Shown piece after piece: positions 29,863 through 38,783 of a DNA stretch of 60,638 bases. The notes under the pieces were generated by a model, which had not been told where the DNA came from, made no database searches, and worked only from the letters and a program-made list of their open reading frames with translations. Made by a program: the position numbers and the translations under genes. Within the stretch, counting starts at the first letter, position 1; the number at the start of each line of letters is the position of its first letter. Origin of the DNA: Pseudoxanthobacter soli DSM 19599 (GTDB lineage Bacteria > Pseudomonadota > Alphaproteobacteria > Rhizobiales > Segnochrobactraceae); the NCBI GenBank assembly GCA_945898215.1, contig CAMDHY010000008.1, forward strand, positions 17,501 through 78,138, in the 5' to 3' direction.

Positions 29863-30165
29863 ATGCTTGGGTTCGATCAGTTCTTCGACATCAGCCGGCC
29901 GCAGCCGGGCTGGCAGGTTTTCGGCAAAGGCGGGTCGGAGCAGGCCGGCTTCTACAAGGTCGGCGACGACTTCAACGTCAAGCACTACAATGTAGGGGTG
30001 CATCAGCGCTCCAAACTTGAGCTCGATCTGATGAGCGCGCTGCACCTCGCCTTCCGGGCGGGCCACCGGCAGCGCGTCTTGGAACTGCTCGAGGAGGCGA
30101 GGATGGCCTTTCCCGACAGTGTCGACGGCGCTCTGAACCGCTATGCGGGGGCGCTCGCCGCGTAG
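29863..30165 (+). CDS. Small orphan protein of unknown function
   Basis: 100 aa from ATG 29863 with a strong GGGGGAGG six bases upstream. The preceding 100 bases are AT-rich for this genome, consistent with a promoter. The N-terminal half is aromatic/Gly-rich (FDQFFDISRPQPGWQVF, GFYKVGDDF). The C-terminal half is a predicted helical hairpin (LMSALHLAFRAGHRQRVLELLEEARMAF) reminiscent of a single TPR. No family is recognised. Confidence 0.6.
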   Translation: MLGFDQFFDISRPQPGWQVFGKGGSEQAGFYKVGDDFNVKHYNVGVHQRSKLELDLMSALHLAFRAGHRQRVLELLEEARMAFPDSVDGALNRYAGALAA

Positions 30166-30287
30166 CGCTGCTGGATGGAAGGCGGCCAGCGTGTGGCAGG
30201 CGAAGCGCGGCTGGGTGAGAGTAGGCTGGCGATGGGCGAAGGACTTGGCGTGCTGGTCGTCGGCCGGCAAGCGCGCCGCTCCCCCGC

Positions 30288-31220
30288 CTACCCCGCCTCC
30301 ACCCAGGCCCGCAGGATGCGGTGGGCGATGGCGAAGGGCATCGGGGCGGTGAGGCCTTCGGGGTGGGTGCGCTCCAGCATCGCCGCCGCCTCGTCGCGGT
30401 GGAACCAGCGGCAGTCTTCCAGCTCGTCGGAATCCATGCTGATCGTCTGGCCGAGCGCCTCGGCGAGGCAGCCGATCATCAGCGACGACGGGAACGGCCA
30501 CGGCTGGCTGGCGAGGTAGCGCACGCGGCCGACCGGCACGCCGGCCTCCTCTCCGATCTCGCGGCGCACGGCGTCCTCGATCGTCTCGCCCGGCTCGACG
30601 AAGCCGGCGAGGCAGGAATACATCCCCGGCGGAAAGCGGGCCTGCCGGCCCATGACGCAGCGGTCGCCGTCGACCGCCAGCATGATCACCACCGGGTCGG
30701 TGCGCGGGAAGTGCTGGGCGCCGCAGGCCGGGCAATCGCGCCGCCAGCCGCCCGTCGACGGCCGCGTCGCCGTCCCGCAGTTGGCGCAGAAGCCGTGGCG
30801 GCCGTGCCAGTCGACGAGGCTCTTCGCCTCCGCCAGCACCGACAGCGCCCTGGCGTCGAGGACGCCGTCCATGGCGAGGCCGCGCAGGTCGCAGGCCTCG
30901 AAGCCGTCCGGCAGCGCGTCCGACGGCGGCAGTGCCGCGGCGAACAGCGGCTGCTCGCCGTCGAGGCCGAGGAACACCGCCTGGTCGAGCCGCGCCGACA
31001 GCGCCGCGGCGGCGCCGCGCCCGTGCACGGCCGTGCGCACCGCGCCGAGGCCGGCGAGCACCGGGCGGTCGCGGTCGAGCAGCACGAAGCCGGCATCCGT
31101 CCGCTCGGCCAGCACCGAGAGCAGCGCCGCGTCGCCGCGCTTGTCGCCGAGCCGGTCGAGCGTCGAGGTCGAGAAGCCGGTGAGCCGCGAGGGCTCGTCG
31201 TCGGGAAACGGGATGGGCAT
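30288..31220 (-). CDS. nudC: NAD+ diphosphatase / RNA NAD-decapping Nudix hydrolase
   Basis: 310 aa. NudC layout: an N-terminal domain, the zinc ribbon CANCG...CPACG (about residues 145-167), and a Nudix domain with box GFVEPGETIEDAVRREIGEE. The NADH-specific SQPWPFPSSLMIG motif follows immediately and distinguishes NudC from other Nudix enzymes. It splits NAD(H) to NMN(H) and AMP and can remove NAD caps from RNA. A HIT-family gene lies 19 bases upstream on the same strand, so the two are probably co-transcribed. Confidence 0.95.
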   Translation of the reverse strand: MPIPFPDDEPSRLTGFSTSTLDRLGDKRGDAALLSVLAERTDAGFVLLDRDRPVLAGLGAVRTAVHGRGAAAALSARLDQAVFLGLDGEQPLFAAALPPSDALPDGFEACDLRGLAMDGVLDARALSVLAEAKSLVDWHGRHGFCANCGTATRPSTGGWRRDCPACGAQHFPRTDPVVIMLAVDGDRCVMGRQARFPPGMYSCLAGFVEPGETIEDAVRREIGEEAGVPVGRVRYLASQPWPFPSSLMIGCLAEALGQTISMDSDELEDCRWFHRDEAAAMLERTHPEGLTAPMPFAIAHRILRAWVEAG

Positions 31221-31239
31221 CGGGCGCGGCCTTCGAGGG

Positions 31240-31653
31240 TCAGCCCGCCCCGAGGCGGGCAGCGATGTCGGCGACGAAGGCGGAGCGGCGGTGCTCGTCC
31301 CAGGCCTTGCGCGGCACCGCGCCCCAGACCGGGTTCGGCCAGGCGGCGTCCGTGGTGAAGCGGGCGATGACGTGGACGTGCAACTGCGCCACCTGGTTGC
31401 CGAGGGCGCCGACGTTGAGCTTGTCGCAGCGCGTCGCGGCGGACAGCGCCCGCTCGGCGGCGGCGATCTCCTCGATCAGCACGGCGCGCTGCGGCGGGGT
31501 GAGGTCGGTGAGCTCGACGAGGCCGGACACCCGCGGCACCAGCACCAGCCACGGATAGGTGGCGTCATCCATCAGCCGGACGGTCGACAGCGGCAGGTCG
31601 GCGACCGCGACGGTGTCGGCCTCCAGGCGCGCGTCGAGGACGAAGGAAGTCAT
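31240..31653 (-). CDS. HIT-family nucleotide-binding/hydrolase protein
   Basis: 137 aa. The histidine-triad motif reads QLHVHVIAR near residue 93; the nucleophile and neighbours follow H-x-H-x at the first positions, with the third position occupied by Ala-Arg instead of His. A YPWLVLVPR strand and a DKLNVGALGNQVAQ segment are typical of the family. Related proteins hydrolyse dinucleoside polyphosphates or nucleotide phosphoramidates. It is directly upstream of nudC and likely shares its transcript. Confidence 0.88.
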   Translation of the reverse strand: MTSFVLDARLEADTVAVADLPLSTVRLMDDATYPWLVLVPRVSGLVELTDLTPPQRAVLIEEIAAAERALSAATRCDKLNVGALGNQVAQLHVHVIARFTTDAAWPNPVWGAVPRKAWDEHRRSAFVADIAARLGAG

Positions 31654-31894
31654 CGGCTGCAGTTCATCGTGCGGAGGTCATGGGCAGGGGGTCTCGGGTT
31701 GAACGCCGGCGGCGGCTTTGCGGCGAACGGGGGCGTGGCGGCGCGATCCTGCCCCGAGCCGGCGCTGGCGGCAAGCCGCGCGGCGGCGTCCGGCGAACCG
31801 CCGCCGGGCACAGGCGCTGCCGTCGCGGCGGGAACCGCGTCGCGCCGGCGCGCGTTGGCGATCTGATCTGGAACATCATCGGACACCCGCCGCG

Positions 31895-33112
31895 ATGACG
31901 AGCGCCGTTCAGCAGAGCCGCCGCAGCGGCACAGTCTCGCCGCAGATGTCGCGCGACCATCGCATCGACTTCTGGCGCGGCGTGGCGCTCTTGACGATCT
32001 TCATCAACCATGTACCGGGGAGCGTCTTCGAGCACCTGACGCACCGCAACTTCGGCGTTTCGGACAGTGCGGAGCTGTTCGTCTTCCTGGCGGGCTTCGC
32101 CGGGGCCGTCGCCTACTTCCCTAAGTTCCTCTCCGGCGACCGTCTCGTCGCCACCGGCAAGGTGGTGCAGCGGACCTGGACGCTCTATCTCGCCCATGTG
32201 GCGCTGATGCTGGCGGCCGTCGCCATGTTCTTCGCCGCGGCGATCCACTTCAAGGACACCCACTGGCTCGAGGCTTATGGCCTCGACGCGCTGTCGACCG
32301 AACCGGTGCGCGGCTACATCGGCCTCGTGACGATGGGTCACCAGATCGGCTACTTCAACATCCTGCCGCTCTATGTGGCGCTGTTCGCGCTGCTGCCGCC
32401 GATCCTGTGGCTGGCGACGCGCAACATCTGGCTGCCGCTCGCCGCCTCAGTCGGCCTCTACCTCCTGAGCCACCTCGCCGAGGTGCGGCTGCCGACCTAT
32501 CCGACCGGTGGCGGGTGGTTCTTCGAGCCGCTGCGCTGGCAACTCCTGTTCACCATCGGGTTCGTCGCCGGGGTGTTCTACCGCTCGGGCCGGCCGATCG
32601 GCTTCAACCCGGTGGCCTATGGTCTGGCGGTGGCGGTCGTCGTCGCCGGCGCGGTGGTGGCGCTGTTCGGGCTCCATCCGCACGAGGGCGCGCTGCCGCT
32701 GCCGGCCTTCCTGTGGTCGCTCGACAAGTCGTCGATGCCGCTGCCCCGTCTCGCCCACGTGCTGGCGCTGGTCTACGTCGTCGCCTTTGCGCCCTACGGC
32801 CTGTTCGACCGGATGGTCGAGCGCCTCGGCCCCAACACGGCCGCCGTGCGCATCGGGCGGCACGGGCTGGCCCTGTTCTGCTTCGGGTCGCTCGCAGCGG
32901 TGCTGGGTCAGATCGTCGTGCGCGCCGCCGGGGGTGACCCGTGGGTCGCGGCCGCCTTCGTCGCGACCGGCGTGCTCGCCCATGTGATGATGGCGATGGG
33001 CCTCGACGCCTGGCGGTCGCGAGTGGCTGCCGCCCGCGGCGGCGCCGGGCCGGCGCCGGCGGCTGCGCCGGCGACAGTGCCGGCCCCCGGGGCGGTGCGA
33101 GCGTCGGTCTGA
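31895..33112 (+). CDS. opgC: OpgC-like glucan succinyltransferase, integral membrane
   Basis: 405 aa from ATG 31895. The N-terminal segment RDHRIDFWRGVALLTIFINH is the conserved OpgC opening with the catalytic-site Arg/Asp. About ten membrane segments follow, with a conserved SDSAELFVFLAGF stretch and an aromatic loop (TGGGWFFEPLRWQLLF). Members of this acyltransferase-3-related group add succinyl groups to osmoregulated periplasmic glucans, cyclic beta-glucans in Rhizobiales. The tail is Ala/Pro-rich. No glucan synthase gene is nearby. Confidence 0.92.
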   Translation: MTSAVQQSRRSGTVSPQMSRDHRIDFWRGVALLTIFINHVPGSVFEHLTHRNFGVSDSAELFVFLAGFAGAVAYFPKFLSGDRLVATGKVVQRTWTLYLAHVALMLAAVAMFFAAAIHFKDTHWLEAYGLDALSTEPVRGYIGLVTMGHQIGYFNILPLYVALFALLPPILWLATRNIWLPLAASVGLYLLSHLAEVRLPTYPTGGGWFFEPLRWQLLFTIGFVAGVFYRSGRPIGFNPVAYGLAVAVVVAGAVVALFGLHPHEGALPLPAFLWSLDKSSMPLPRLAHVLALVYVVAFAPYGLFDRMVERLGPNTAAVRIGRHGLALFCFGSLAAVLGQIVVRAAGGDPWVAAAFVATGVLAHVMMAMGLDAWRSRVAAARGGAGPAPAAAPATVPAPGAVRASV

Positions 33113-33155
33113 TCCAGCAGAGCGCCGGCGGCCTTCGCTTCCGGTCCCAGGACCG

Positions 33156-33368
33156 TCAGACGACGGGTGCGGGTCGGGTGACGGAGCGCGTCGCGGTGTC
33201 GGGGGCGACCGGACGTGCGGGATCCACCGCCAGCGTTCCCACCGGGTACACGGTTGGCGCAAAGGCGTCGCGGGCGCCCACGGGGAGGCTCGCCACCGTC
33301 GCGGTCAAGGCGAGGCCGATGGCGAGCACGAGGGCCGCGGCAACGGCGGCCGGCAGAGGCAGAGACAC
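33156..33368 (-). CDS. Possible small exported or membrane-anchored protein
   Basis: 70 aa from GTG 33368, preceded by GGAGG at a spacing of about ten bases. Residues 4-28 are strongly hydrophobic (Ala/Leu/Val), fitting a signal peptide or anchor. The remainder is polar, Pro/Thr/Val-rich with no recognisable domain. It lies tail to tail with opgC. The ribosome site and signal-like start support it, but composition alone could explain the open frame. Confidence 0.4.
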   Translation of the reverse strand: MSLPLPAAVAAALVLAIGLALTATVASLPVGARDAFAPTVYPVGTLAVDPARPVAPDTATRSVTRPAPVV

Positions 33369-34139
33369 GATCCTGAAACCTCCGAGCCCGGCCCCGCGTG
33401 CGGAGCGGACCGAATCACCCTTGCCCTCAAACTACTCGCGATTGCGGCATGCGGCGGGGCGGAATTGCGGCGCGTGCGTCGCGATTGCGGCGGCAGCGAG
33501 GCGGGTCAGCCAGGTAATCATCGGATAGCGGGGATAAGGGCGAGGGATCTGTGGAATAGCTGATCCGAGCGTCACGGCATCGGCGGCGCTCGGCAGTTGT
33601 CCGGTCTCGAGACGTCGCCGACCCGCGGCGCGCCTGGCGTTTCGGGCGACGGACAGACATGAGTCCCCGCCGTAAAGGGGCGTCGCGAGCTGCGAATGTG
33701 CCCCCGGTTGCCGCCGGCACGTGGGACTTTCTGACCCTGCGAACGCCCTCCGATGCGGATGAAAAGCCGGAACCGTGCGGCCCGCCCCGGCCGCCGGGGG
33801 CTTGCGCGAGGCTTGCACAGCGATGTCTTCGAGGTCCGGAGGTGGCCCCGCGAGCACGACTTCCGACACGTGGATGTGCCGCAAAGGCTGGTGGTGACCG
33901 TGAGGGCGCGTCAGCAGCGCCGCGTCAAAAAGGGTCCACTGCTCGGCCGGCGGCCGTCAGCCGCGCCGCGGCGCATGCGCCGGGAAGCCATGTGGCGAGG
34001 TCGACGGAGGCCGGCGCGGCAAACGCTGCCGCATCCCACCACTTCCGAGAAGGCGAAGTCGGCGCGGACGCGTCTGCCGACGGGGTTTCAGGCCACGTTG
34101 CGAGGCCTGCGGCGTCGGCGGACGGCCGCGCCGGGTGCC
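33369..34139. other. 770-base region without a supportable gene
   Basis: Several overlapping open frames exist on both strands, but their translations are Arg/Pro/Ser-rich, lack ribosome sites and show no domain. A short motif GCGATTGCGGC recurs near 33438 and 33480. Given the eroded genes elsewhere in the window, this may be decayed coding sequence, but nothing can be identified. Confidence 0.5.
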
Positions 34140-34319
34140 TCAGTGGACGGACATCGGCGCCTTGAGGCGCTCGATCTGCTCCTTGAGCGCGAGCTTCTTG
34201 CGCTTGAGTTCGGTCATCTGGACCTCGTCGACGCTGGGATGGGCCAGCGCGTCGTGGATCTCGCGATCGAGGGCGGCGTGGCGGCGCTGCAGCTCGGCGA
34301 TGTGCGATTCCATGGACAT
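34140..34319 (-). CDS. YdcH-like DUF465 small protein
   Basis: 59 aa from ATG 34319, which has GGAGG seven bases upstream; a second Met two codons on is possible. The sequence is a helical hairpin typical of DUF465: MESHIAELQRRHAALDREI, a short turn with Pro, then ELKRKKLALKEQIERLK. Function is unknown; these small highly charged helical proteins are widespread in alphaproteobacteria and usually stand alone, as here. Confidence 0.9.
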   Translation of the reverse strand: MSMESHIAELQRRHAALDREIHDALAHPSVDEVQMTELKRKKLALKEQIERLKAPMSVH

Positions 34320-34649
34320 GAACTCGACCTCCGTGCTTGGACGTTGACGACAGCAGTGTGACACAGAACGCCGCACCTGTCGAAGTGTCGGCCCCTGGGG
34401 GCGGCGGCCGCGCCGGTGCTGTTTGGACTGCAACCGCAGCTGCTGCCGGTGGTTTACCCCGGCTGCGGCGCTCGCTTCCGGCTGCGTCCGCTCGACGTCT
34501 GCTCGACGCCCGCGCGCGACCAGCGGCGCAGTCGGACGCCCTCGTCCGCTGCCCCGCGCAAGCGCCGAAAGGGCCGTTCGTGGCGTGTTGCAATCGCCCC
34601 CGTGATGGTGCATAGAGGCGGCCGCTCCGGCTCGGCCGGACGCATGGAT

Positions 34650-34724
34650 GCGGGCGTAGCTCAGGGGTAGAGCACAACCTTGCCAAGGTTGGGGTCGTGG
34701 GTTCGAATCCCATCGCCCGCTCCA
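34650..34724 (+). tRNA. tRNA-Gly (anticodon GCC)
   Basis: A 75-nt cloverleaf: acceptor GCGGGCG pairs perfectly with CGCCCGC, discriminator T, encoded CCA. The anticodon arm CAACC-TTGCCAA-GGTTG gives anticodon GCC. The next 290 bases, up to the decayed RND pump gene, show no gene. Confidence 0.97.
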
Positions 34725-35014
34725 AATTTCCCGATCGCGAAAGATTGATCGGACGGCGCCGTCTCCTCGCGGGAGGTGCGTGGCGTCATCGCCCGTGCGA
34801 ACGCCGCGCGGTGTGCCGACGCGTCGCCGGCCGTCCCGGATCGGCAGACGTCGGATCGCGCGGCCGATCCCGGCCCGTCACCAGGAATCGAGCGGCCGGT
34901 CGCTGATCGTCGCGCGGGCCCGACCTGGCGACCGCGCTCGGCGGTCCCTGACGGCGTCGCCCGCCCGGGCGGCGGGTCTTTGCAGGCAGAGCGCGACGGG
35001 CGCGCCGCTCGCGT

Positions 35015-35798
35015 TCACGAGGCGGAGGCGGGCTCCGCCGGCGCGGCAGGAGCGACGTCGGCCGGCGCGGCACGAGCGGCGGCAGCCGCGCCCTTCGGCG
35101 GCGCCTTGATGCGGAACCACGCCACGTAGAGGGCCGGCGGGAAGATCAGCGTCAGCGCCGTGCCGTCGAGGATGCCGCCGATCATCGCGAAGGCCATCGG
35201 CCCCCAGAAGATCTCCGGCGCGATCGGCACCAGGCCGAGGCTCGCCGCCGCCGCCGTCAAGAGCATCGGCCGCATGGTCCGACCCGCTCACCCGGTACTG
35301 GACGGGCCGGCCGACGGGTGGGCCGATGTCGAGCAGCTTCACGTAGGCGTCGGTGCCGGGGAAGATGTTGCCGAACACGTCGCCGAAGCGGTCGTTGTCG
35401 AAGGGGCCGACGACCCCGTCGAGCAGGTTGCCACGGATATCCTCGACGAGGCTGCGTACCTCCGGTCAGGTCGACTTGAAGTCGCGCGCCTTCGTCGTGT
35501 CGCCGATGTTGACGAAGATCGTCGTCTGGCCGGCAACGGTGAGGCTGCGCGAGTAGTCGAGCTGGGGCAGCGCCTCGACCTTCTTCTCGATGCGCTCGGT
35601 GACCTGCCGGGAGACCTCCTCGGCCGAAGCACCGGGCCACTGGGCGTTGATCACCATCGTCGTGATGGTGAAGGAGGGGTCCTCCTCGCGGCCGAGGGCG
35701 AGGTAGGACATCGTCCCCGCCACCAGGAAAACGACCATGAAGAACCAGAGGAGCGAGCGGTGGCCGAGCGCCCACTCCAAAAGATTGAAGGACTTCAT
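35015..35798 (-). pseudogene. RND efflux transporter, multiply deleted remnant
   Basis: About 260 codons remain of a roughly 1,030-residue pump. From ATG 35798 the normal RND start is read (MKSFNLLEWALGHRSLLWF, YLALGREEDPSFT, WPGASAEEVSRQVT) to about residue 110. There is a TGA near 35484 where W is expected, then in the same frame EVRSLVEDIRGNL and GVVGPFDNDRFGDVFGN. The sequence then jumps to a mid-protein segment (AYVKLLDIGPPVGRPVQYRVSG). A second jump with a frame change near 35285 leads to the extreme C-terminal membrane hairpin (RPMLLTAAAASLGL, WGPMAFAMIGG, LIFPPALYVAW). At least one nonsense codon, two large deletions and one frameshift are thus visible. It overlaps the adaptor remnant by ATGA. 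Confidence 0.88.
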
Positions 35799-36900
35799 GA
35801 GCGGGCGTCCTCGTAGAAGCGGATCTTTTGGCCGTCCGTGAGGCTGTGGACGCCGGCCGTGACGACGCGGTCGCCGGCGGAGAGTCCCGCCGTCACCTCG
35901 GCCGTCGCGTCGTAGAGGGCGCGCACCAGAACCGGTCGCAGCGACGCCGTGACGGCCGAGGCCGGTCCCTCGGCGACGAAGACGTAGGTGGCGCCGTCGC
36001 GGGTGAGGACGGCGGAGGCGGGCACGATCAGCCGGTCGGCCGTGGCGGAGACGGGCGAGGCGACGATCGTGGCGTCGAGCCGGAACGCCTCCGGCGGCGA
36101 GGCGAGCGTCAGCCGGACGCGGCGGGTGCGTGTCACCGTGTCCGACTGCGGCGCGATCTCGCGCACCCTGGCCGCCACCCGGATCGACGGGTCCATCTGC
36201 AGGGCGACCGCGAAGTCGGCGCCTTCGCGAAGACCGCCGGCGATCTCGTCTCCGACGTCGATCACCGCCTCGCGAACTTCGGGTCGCGCGACCGTGAGCA
36301 CGCTCTGGCCGGCCGCCACGACCTGGCCGACGTCGGCGCTGGTGGCGGTGACCACGCCCGAAGTCGCTCGTCAGCTGCGTGTCGTCGAACTGCTCGCGGG
36401 CCATGTCCAGGGCGGCCTCCCTCTCGGCCAGCCTCGCCTCCGCGGCGGCGCGCGTCTGCTCGGCGTCGTCGACCGTGGACTGTGGCGTGCGGCCGGTTTT
36501 GAGGAGGCTGCGCTGGCGCTGCTCGCCGGAGCGGGCGTTGGAGAGCTGCGCCTCGGCGTTCGCGACCGCCGCCGCGGCGCTCGCCACGGCGAGTTCGTGG
36601 GACTTCGGGTCGATGGTGGCGACGACCTCGCCGGTCGTGACGAAGTCGCCCACCTCGACCGCCCGCGCGGTGATCCGGCCGAGGACGCGAAAGCCGAGTT
36701 CCATCGTGTAGCGTGACTCGGTCGTCCCGACGAGGCGCGTTGCGGGCGTGCGGGCATCGACGAGCGCCGCCTCGTTCATCCGGAAGACGACGTCGCGGGG
36801 GCCGTCGTGGGCGAGGGTGTAGACCGCGCCGGTCGCCCCCACGACCTGGCCGGTCTCGAGATTGCGCACCGTGACGACCCCGGTCGCCGGGGACGTCCTG
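35795..36900 (-). pseudogene. RND periplasmic adaptor (membrane-fusion protein), frameshifted and fused remnant
   Basis: Two reading frames together make most of one HlyD-type adaptor. Upstream frame: YTMELGFRVLGRITARAVEVGDFV, DPKSHELAVASAAAAVANAEA and the coiled-coil hairpin to DTQLTSDF. Downstream frame from about 36355: VTATSADVGQVVAAGQSVLTV to the C-terminus at 35795. A two-base loss near 36358 explains the shift. The 5' part (GATGAVYTLAHDGPRDVVFRMNEAALV) resembles the late part of another adaptor, joined directly to the early part of this one. This suggests that a former tandem pair of adaptors collapsed by deletion. No signal peptide remains. Confidence 0.82.
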
Positions 36901-37016
36901 TTCAACGGACTTCGCGGCGCCCCCACAGCCTGAGGCGGGACCCCGCCGAAGCGGTCCGCCCGCCATGGCGGGTCCGCGGACAGCGGCCCGTCTGAGTGGA
37001 ATCGACCCGTCAACAC

Positions 37017-37045
37017 TTGCAAAGAAACGATATCGAATCTATTTT
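37017..37045 (+). promoter_or_regulatory. Promoter and possible BigR operator of the sulfide operon
   Basis: TTGCAA (37017-37022) and TATTTT (37040-37045) are separated by 17 bases, a good sigma-70-type spacing. The spacer contains the palindrome CGATATCG (37028-37035), and the stretch is AT-rich in a very GC-rich genome. A BigR-like repressor is encoded two genes downstream, and BigR is known to repress its own operon through an AT-rich palindrome over the promoter. Identity of the exact operator is inference. Confidence 0.5.
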
Positions 37046-37127
37046 AGTCATCGTGTGGCGCAGTTCACTCGGGCGGCGCCGGCCGCAACCCCTTGCGCGC
37101 GCCATTCGTGCGACGAGAGGAACATCG

Positions 37128-38003
37128 ATGGCGAGATTTCCCGAGGTGACGGGCTTCCACGACCCGCGTACCGGCTCGGTCCAGTATGTGGTGGCCGATC
37201 CGGCGGCGAAGGCGTGCGCCATCATCGATCCCGTCCACGACTTCGACGAGAAGTCGGGGCGGACGGCGACGCGCAATGCCGACCGCCTCCTCGCCTTCGT
37301 GGCCGAGCGCGGCTACCGGGTCGCCTTGATCCTCGACACCCATCCCCACGCCGACCACTTCTCCGCCGCCGCCTATCTGAAGGCGAAGACCGGCGCGCCG
37401 ACGGCCATCGGTGCCAGGGTCACCGAGGTTCAGGCGCTGTGGAAGGACTTCTACAACTGGCCGGACTTTCCCGCCGACGGCTCGCAGTGGGACCGGCTCT
37501 TCGCCGATGGCGAGCGCTTCAAGCTCGGCGAGATCGACGTCGCGGTGATGCACTCGCCCGGCCACACGCTCGCCTCCGTCACCTACGTGATCGGCGACGC
37601 GGCATTCATCCACGACACCCTGTTCATGCCCGACAGCGGCACGGCGCGCTGCGACTTCCCCGGCGGCAGCGCGCGGGCGCTGTGGCGATCGATCCAGGCG
37701 ATCCTGTCTCTGCCGGACGACACCCGCGTCTTCACCGGCCACGACTACGAGCCAGACGGCCGGCCGGCGCGCTGGGAGTCGACTGTCGCCGAGCAGAAGG
37801 CCTCGAACGTCCACCTGACGCGCTACCCGACGGAGGCGGCCTTCGTCGCCGCCCGCGAGGCGCGCGACGGCACGCTGCCGATGCCGAAGCTGATCCTCCA
37901 CGCCCTGCAGGTGAACACCAACGGCGGCCGCCTGCCGGAGCCGGAAGCCAACGGACGCCGCTACCTGAAGATCCCGCTCGACCTCCTCGGCGGGCCCTGG
38001 TGA
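37128..38003 (+). CDS. Metallo-beta-lactamase-fold persulfide dioxygenase-like protein (Blh type)
   Basis: 291 aa from ATG 37128 with AGAGG upstream. The metal-binding motif is THPHADH (His72, His74, Asp76, His77), followed by HSPGHT and a late FTGHDYEPDG, the ETHE1/Blh pattern in which a mononuclear iron site oxidises glutathione persulfide to sulfite. It is the first gene of an operon with a BigR-like repressor and two YeeE/YedE transporter halves, which matches the sulfide-detoxification bigR operon of Agrobacterium and Xylella. The stop overlaps the next start. Confidence 0.92.
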   Translation: MARFPEVTGFHDPRTGSVQYVVADPAAKACAIIDPVHDFDEKSGRTATRNADRLLAFVAERGYRVALILDTHPHADHFSAAAYLKAKTGAPTAIGARVTEVQALWKDFYNWPDFPADGSQWDRLFADGERFKLGEIDVAVMHSPGHTLASVTYVIGDAAFIHDTLFMPDSGTARCDFPGGSARALWRSIQAILSLPDDTRVFTGHDYEPDGRPARWESTVAEQKASNVHLTRYPTEAAFVAAREARDGTLPMPKLILHALQVNTNGGRLPEPEANGRRYLKIPLDLLGGPW

Positions 38004-38347
38004 TGACGGCGATGGACACCCTGCCGCCCGAGGCCGCGACGATGAAGGCGAAAGTCGACGAAGCCTCCGCCTTCCTCAAGAAGCTGTCGAACCCCGACCG
38101 CCTGCTCGTCTGCTGCGCGCTCGTCGGCGCCGAGCGCTCGGTGCGCGAGCTCGAGGACCTGCTCGGCATCCGCCAGCCCGGGCTGTCCCAGCAACTCGCC
38201 GAGCTGCGCGAGGCCCGCCTGATCACCGGCCGAAAGCACGGCAAGCACGTCTTCTACCGCCTCGCCGATCCGCGCGTGCAGGCCATCGTCGAGACGATGC
38301 ACCGGCTGTTCTGCGATCCCGATCCGCTCCCGCCCGAACGAGGCTGA
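38003..38347 (+). CDS. bigR: BigR-like ArsR-family redox-sensing repressor
   Basis: 114 aa from ATG 38003, overlapping the preceding TGA. Winged-helix ArsR repressor: LKKLSNPDRLLVCCALV, then RSVRELEDLLGIRQPGLSQQL (recognition helix). Cys38 (or Cys37) in the first helix region and Cys104 near the end correspond to the cysteine pair that in BigR/SqrR-type sensors forms a polysulfide or disulfide link and releases DNA. It is expected to repress its own operon until sulfide or persulfide accumulates. Confidence 0.92.
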   Translation: MTAMDTLPPEAATMKAKVDEASAFLKKLSNPDRLLVCCALVGAERSVRELEDLLGIRQPGLSQQLAELREARLITGRKHGKHVFYRLADPRVQAIVETMHRLFCDPDPLPPERG

Positions 38348-38351
38348 CGCC

Positions 38352-38783
38352 ATGACAGAGTTCACCCCTCTCGCCTCACTCTTCGGCGGTGCGCTGATCG
38401 GCCTCGCCGCCGTGCTGCTGATGGCGGTGCACGGCCGCATCGCCGGCATGACCGGCATCGTCTCCGGGCTGATGACGCCGCAGGGAACCGACTGGGGCTG
38501 GCGCGCCGCCTTCCTCGCCGGCGCGATCGCCGCCCCCGCCGCCATCGTTGCCGTGCTCGGACCGGCCGCCGTGCCGTTCGAGAGCGTGGTTCCGCTGCCG
38601 TGGCTGGCCGTCGGCGGCATCCTCGTCGGCATCGGCGTCACCTTCGCCTCGGGTTGCACCTCCGGCCACGGCGTCTGCGGCCTCGCCCGGCTGTCGCCGC
38701 GCTCGATCGCGGCCGTCCTCACCTTCATGGCGACGACGGGCATCACCGTGTTCATCATCCGTCACGTTTTCGGAGGCTTCTGA
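38352..38783 (+). CDS. YeeE/YedE family transporter half (first)
   Basis: 143 aa, four to five membrane segments, with the conserved cysteine motif FASGCTSGHGVCGLARLS near residue 100. In this family such motifs carry thiosulfate or sulfur species through the membrane. It begins four bases after bigR and overlaps the next gene by its last base. Operon partners suggest export or import of a small sulfur compound (PmpA/PmpB type). Confidence 0.92.
   Translation: MTEFTPLASLFGGALIGLAAVLLMAVHGRIAGMTGIVSGLMTPQGTDWGWRAAFLAGAIAAPAAIVAVLGPAAVPFESVVPLPWLAVGGILVGIGVTFASGCTSGHGVCGLARLSPRSIAAVLTFMATTGITVFIIRHVFGGF

Noticed and set aside
33427-34361. Several overlapping ORFs in the gap between opgC and DUF465
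   Set aside because: No ribosome sites, no homology-like motifs and Arg/Ser/Pro-rich translations; two of them also run across the well-supported DUF465 gene.
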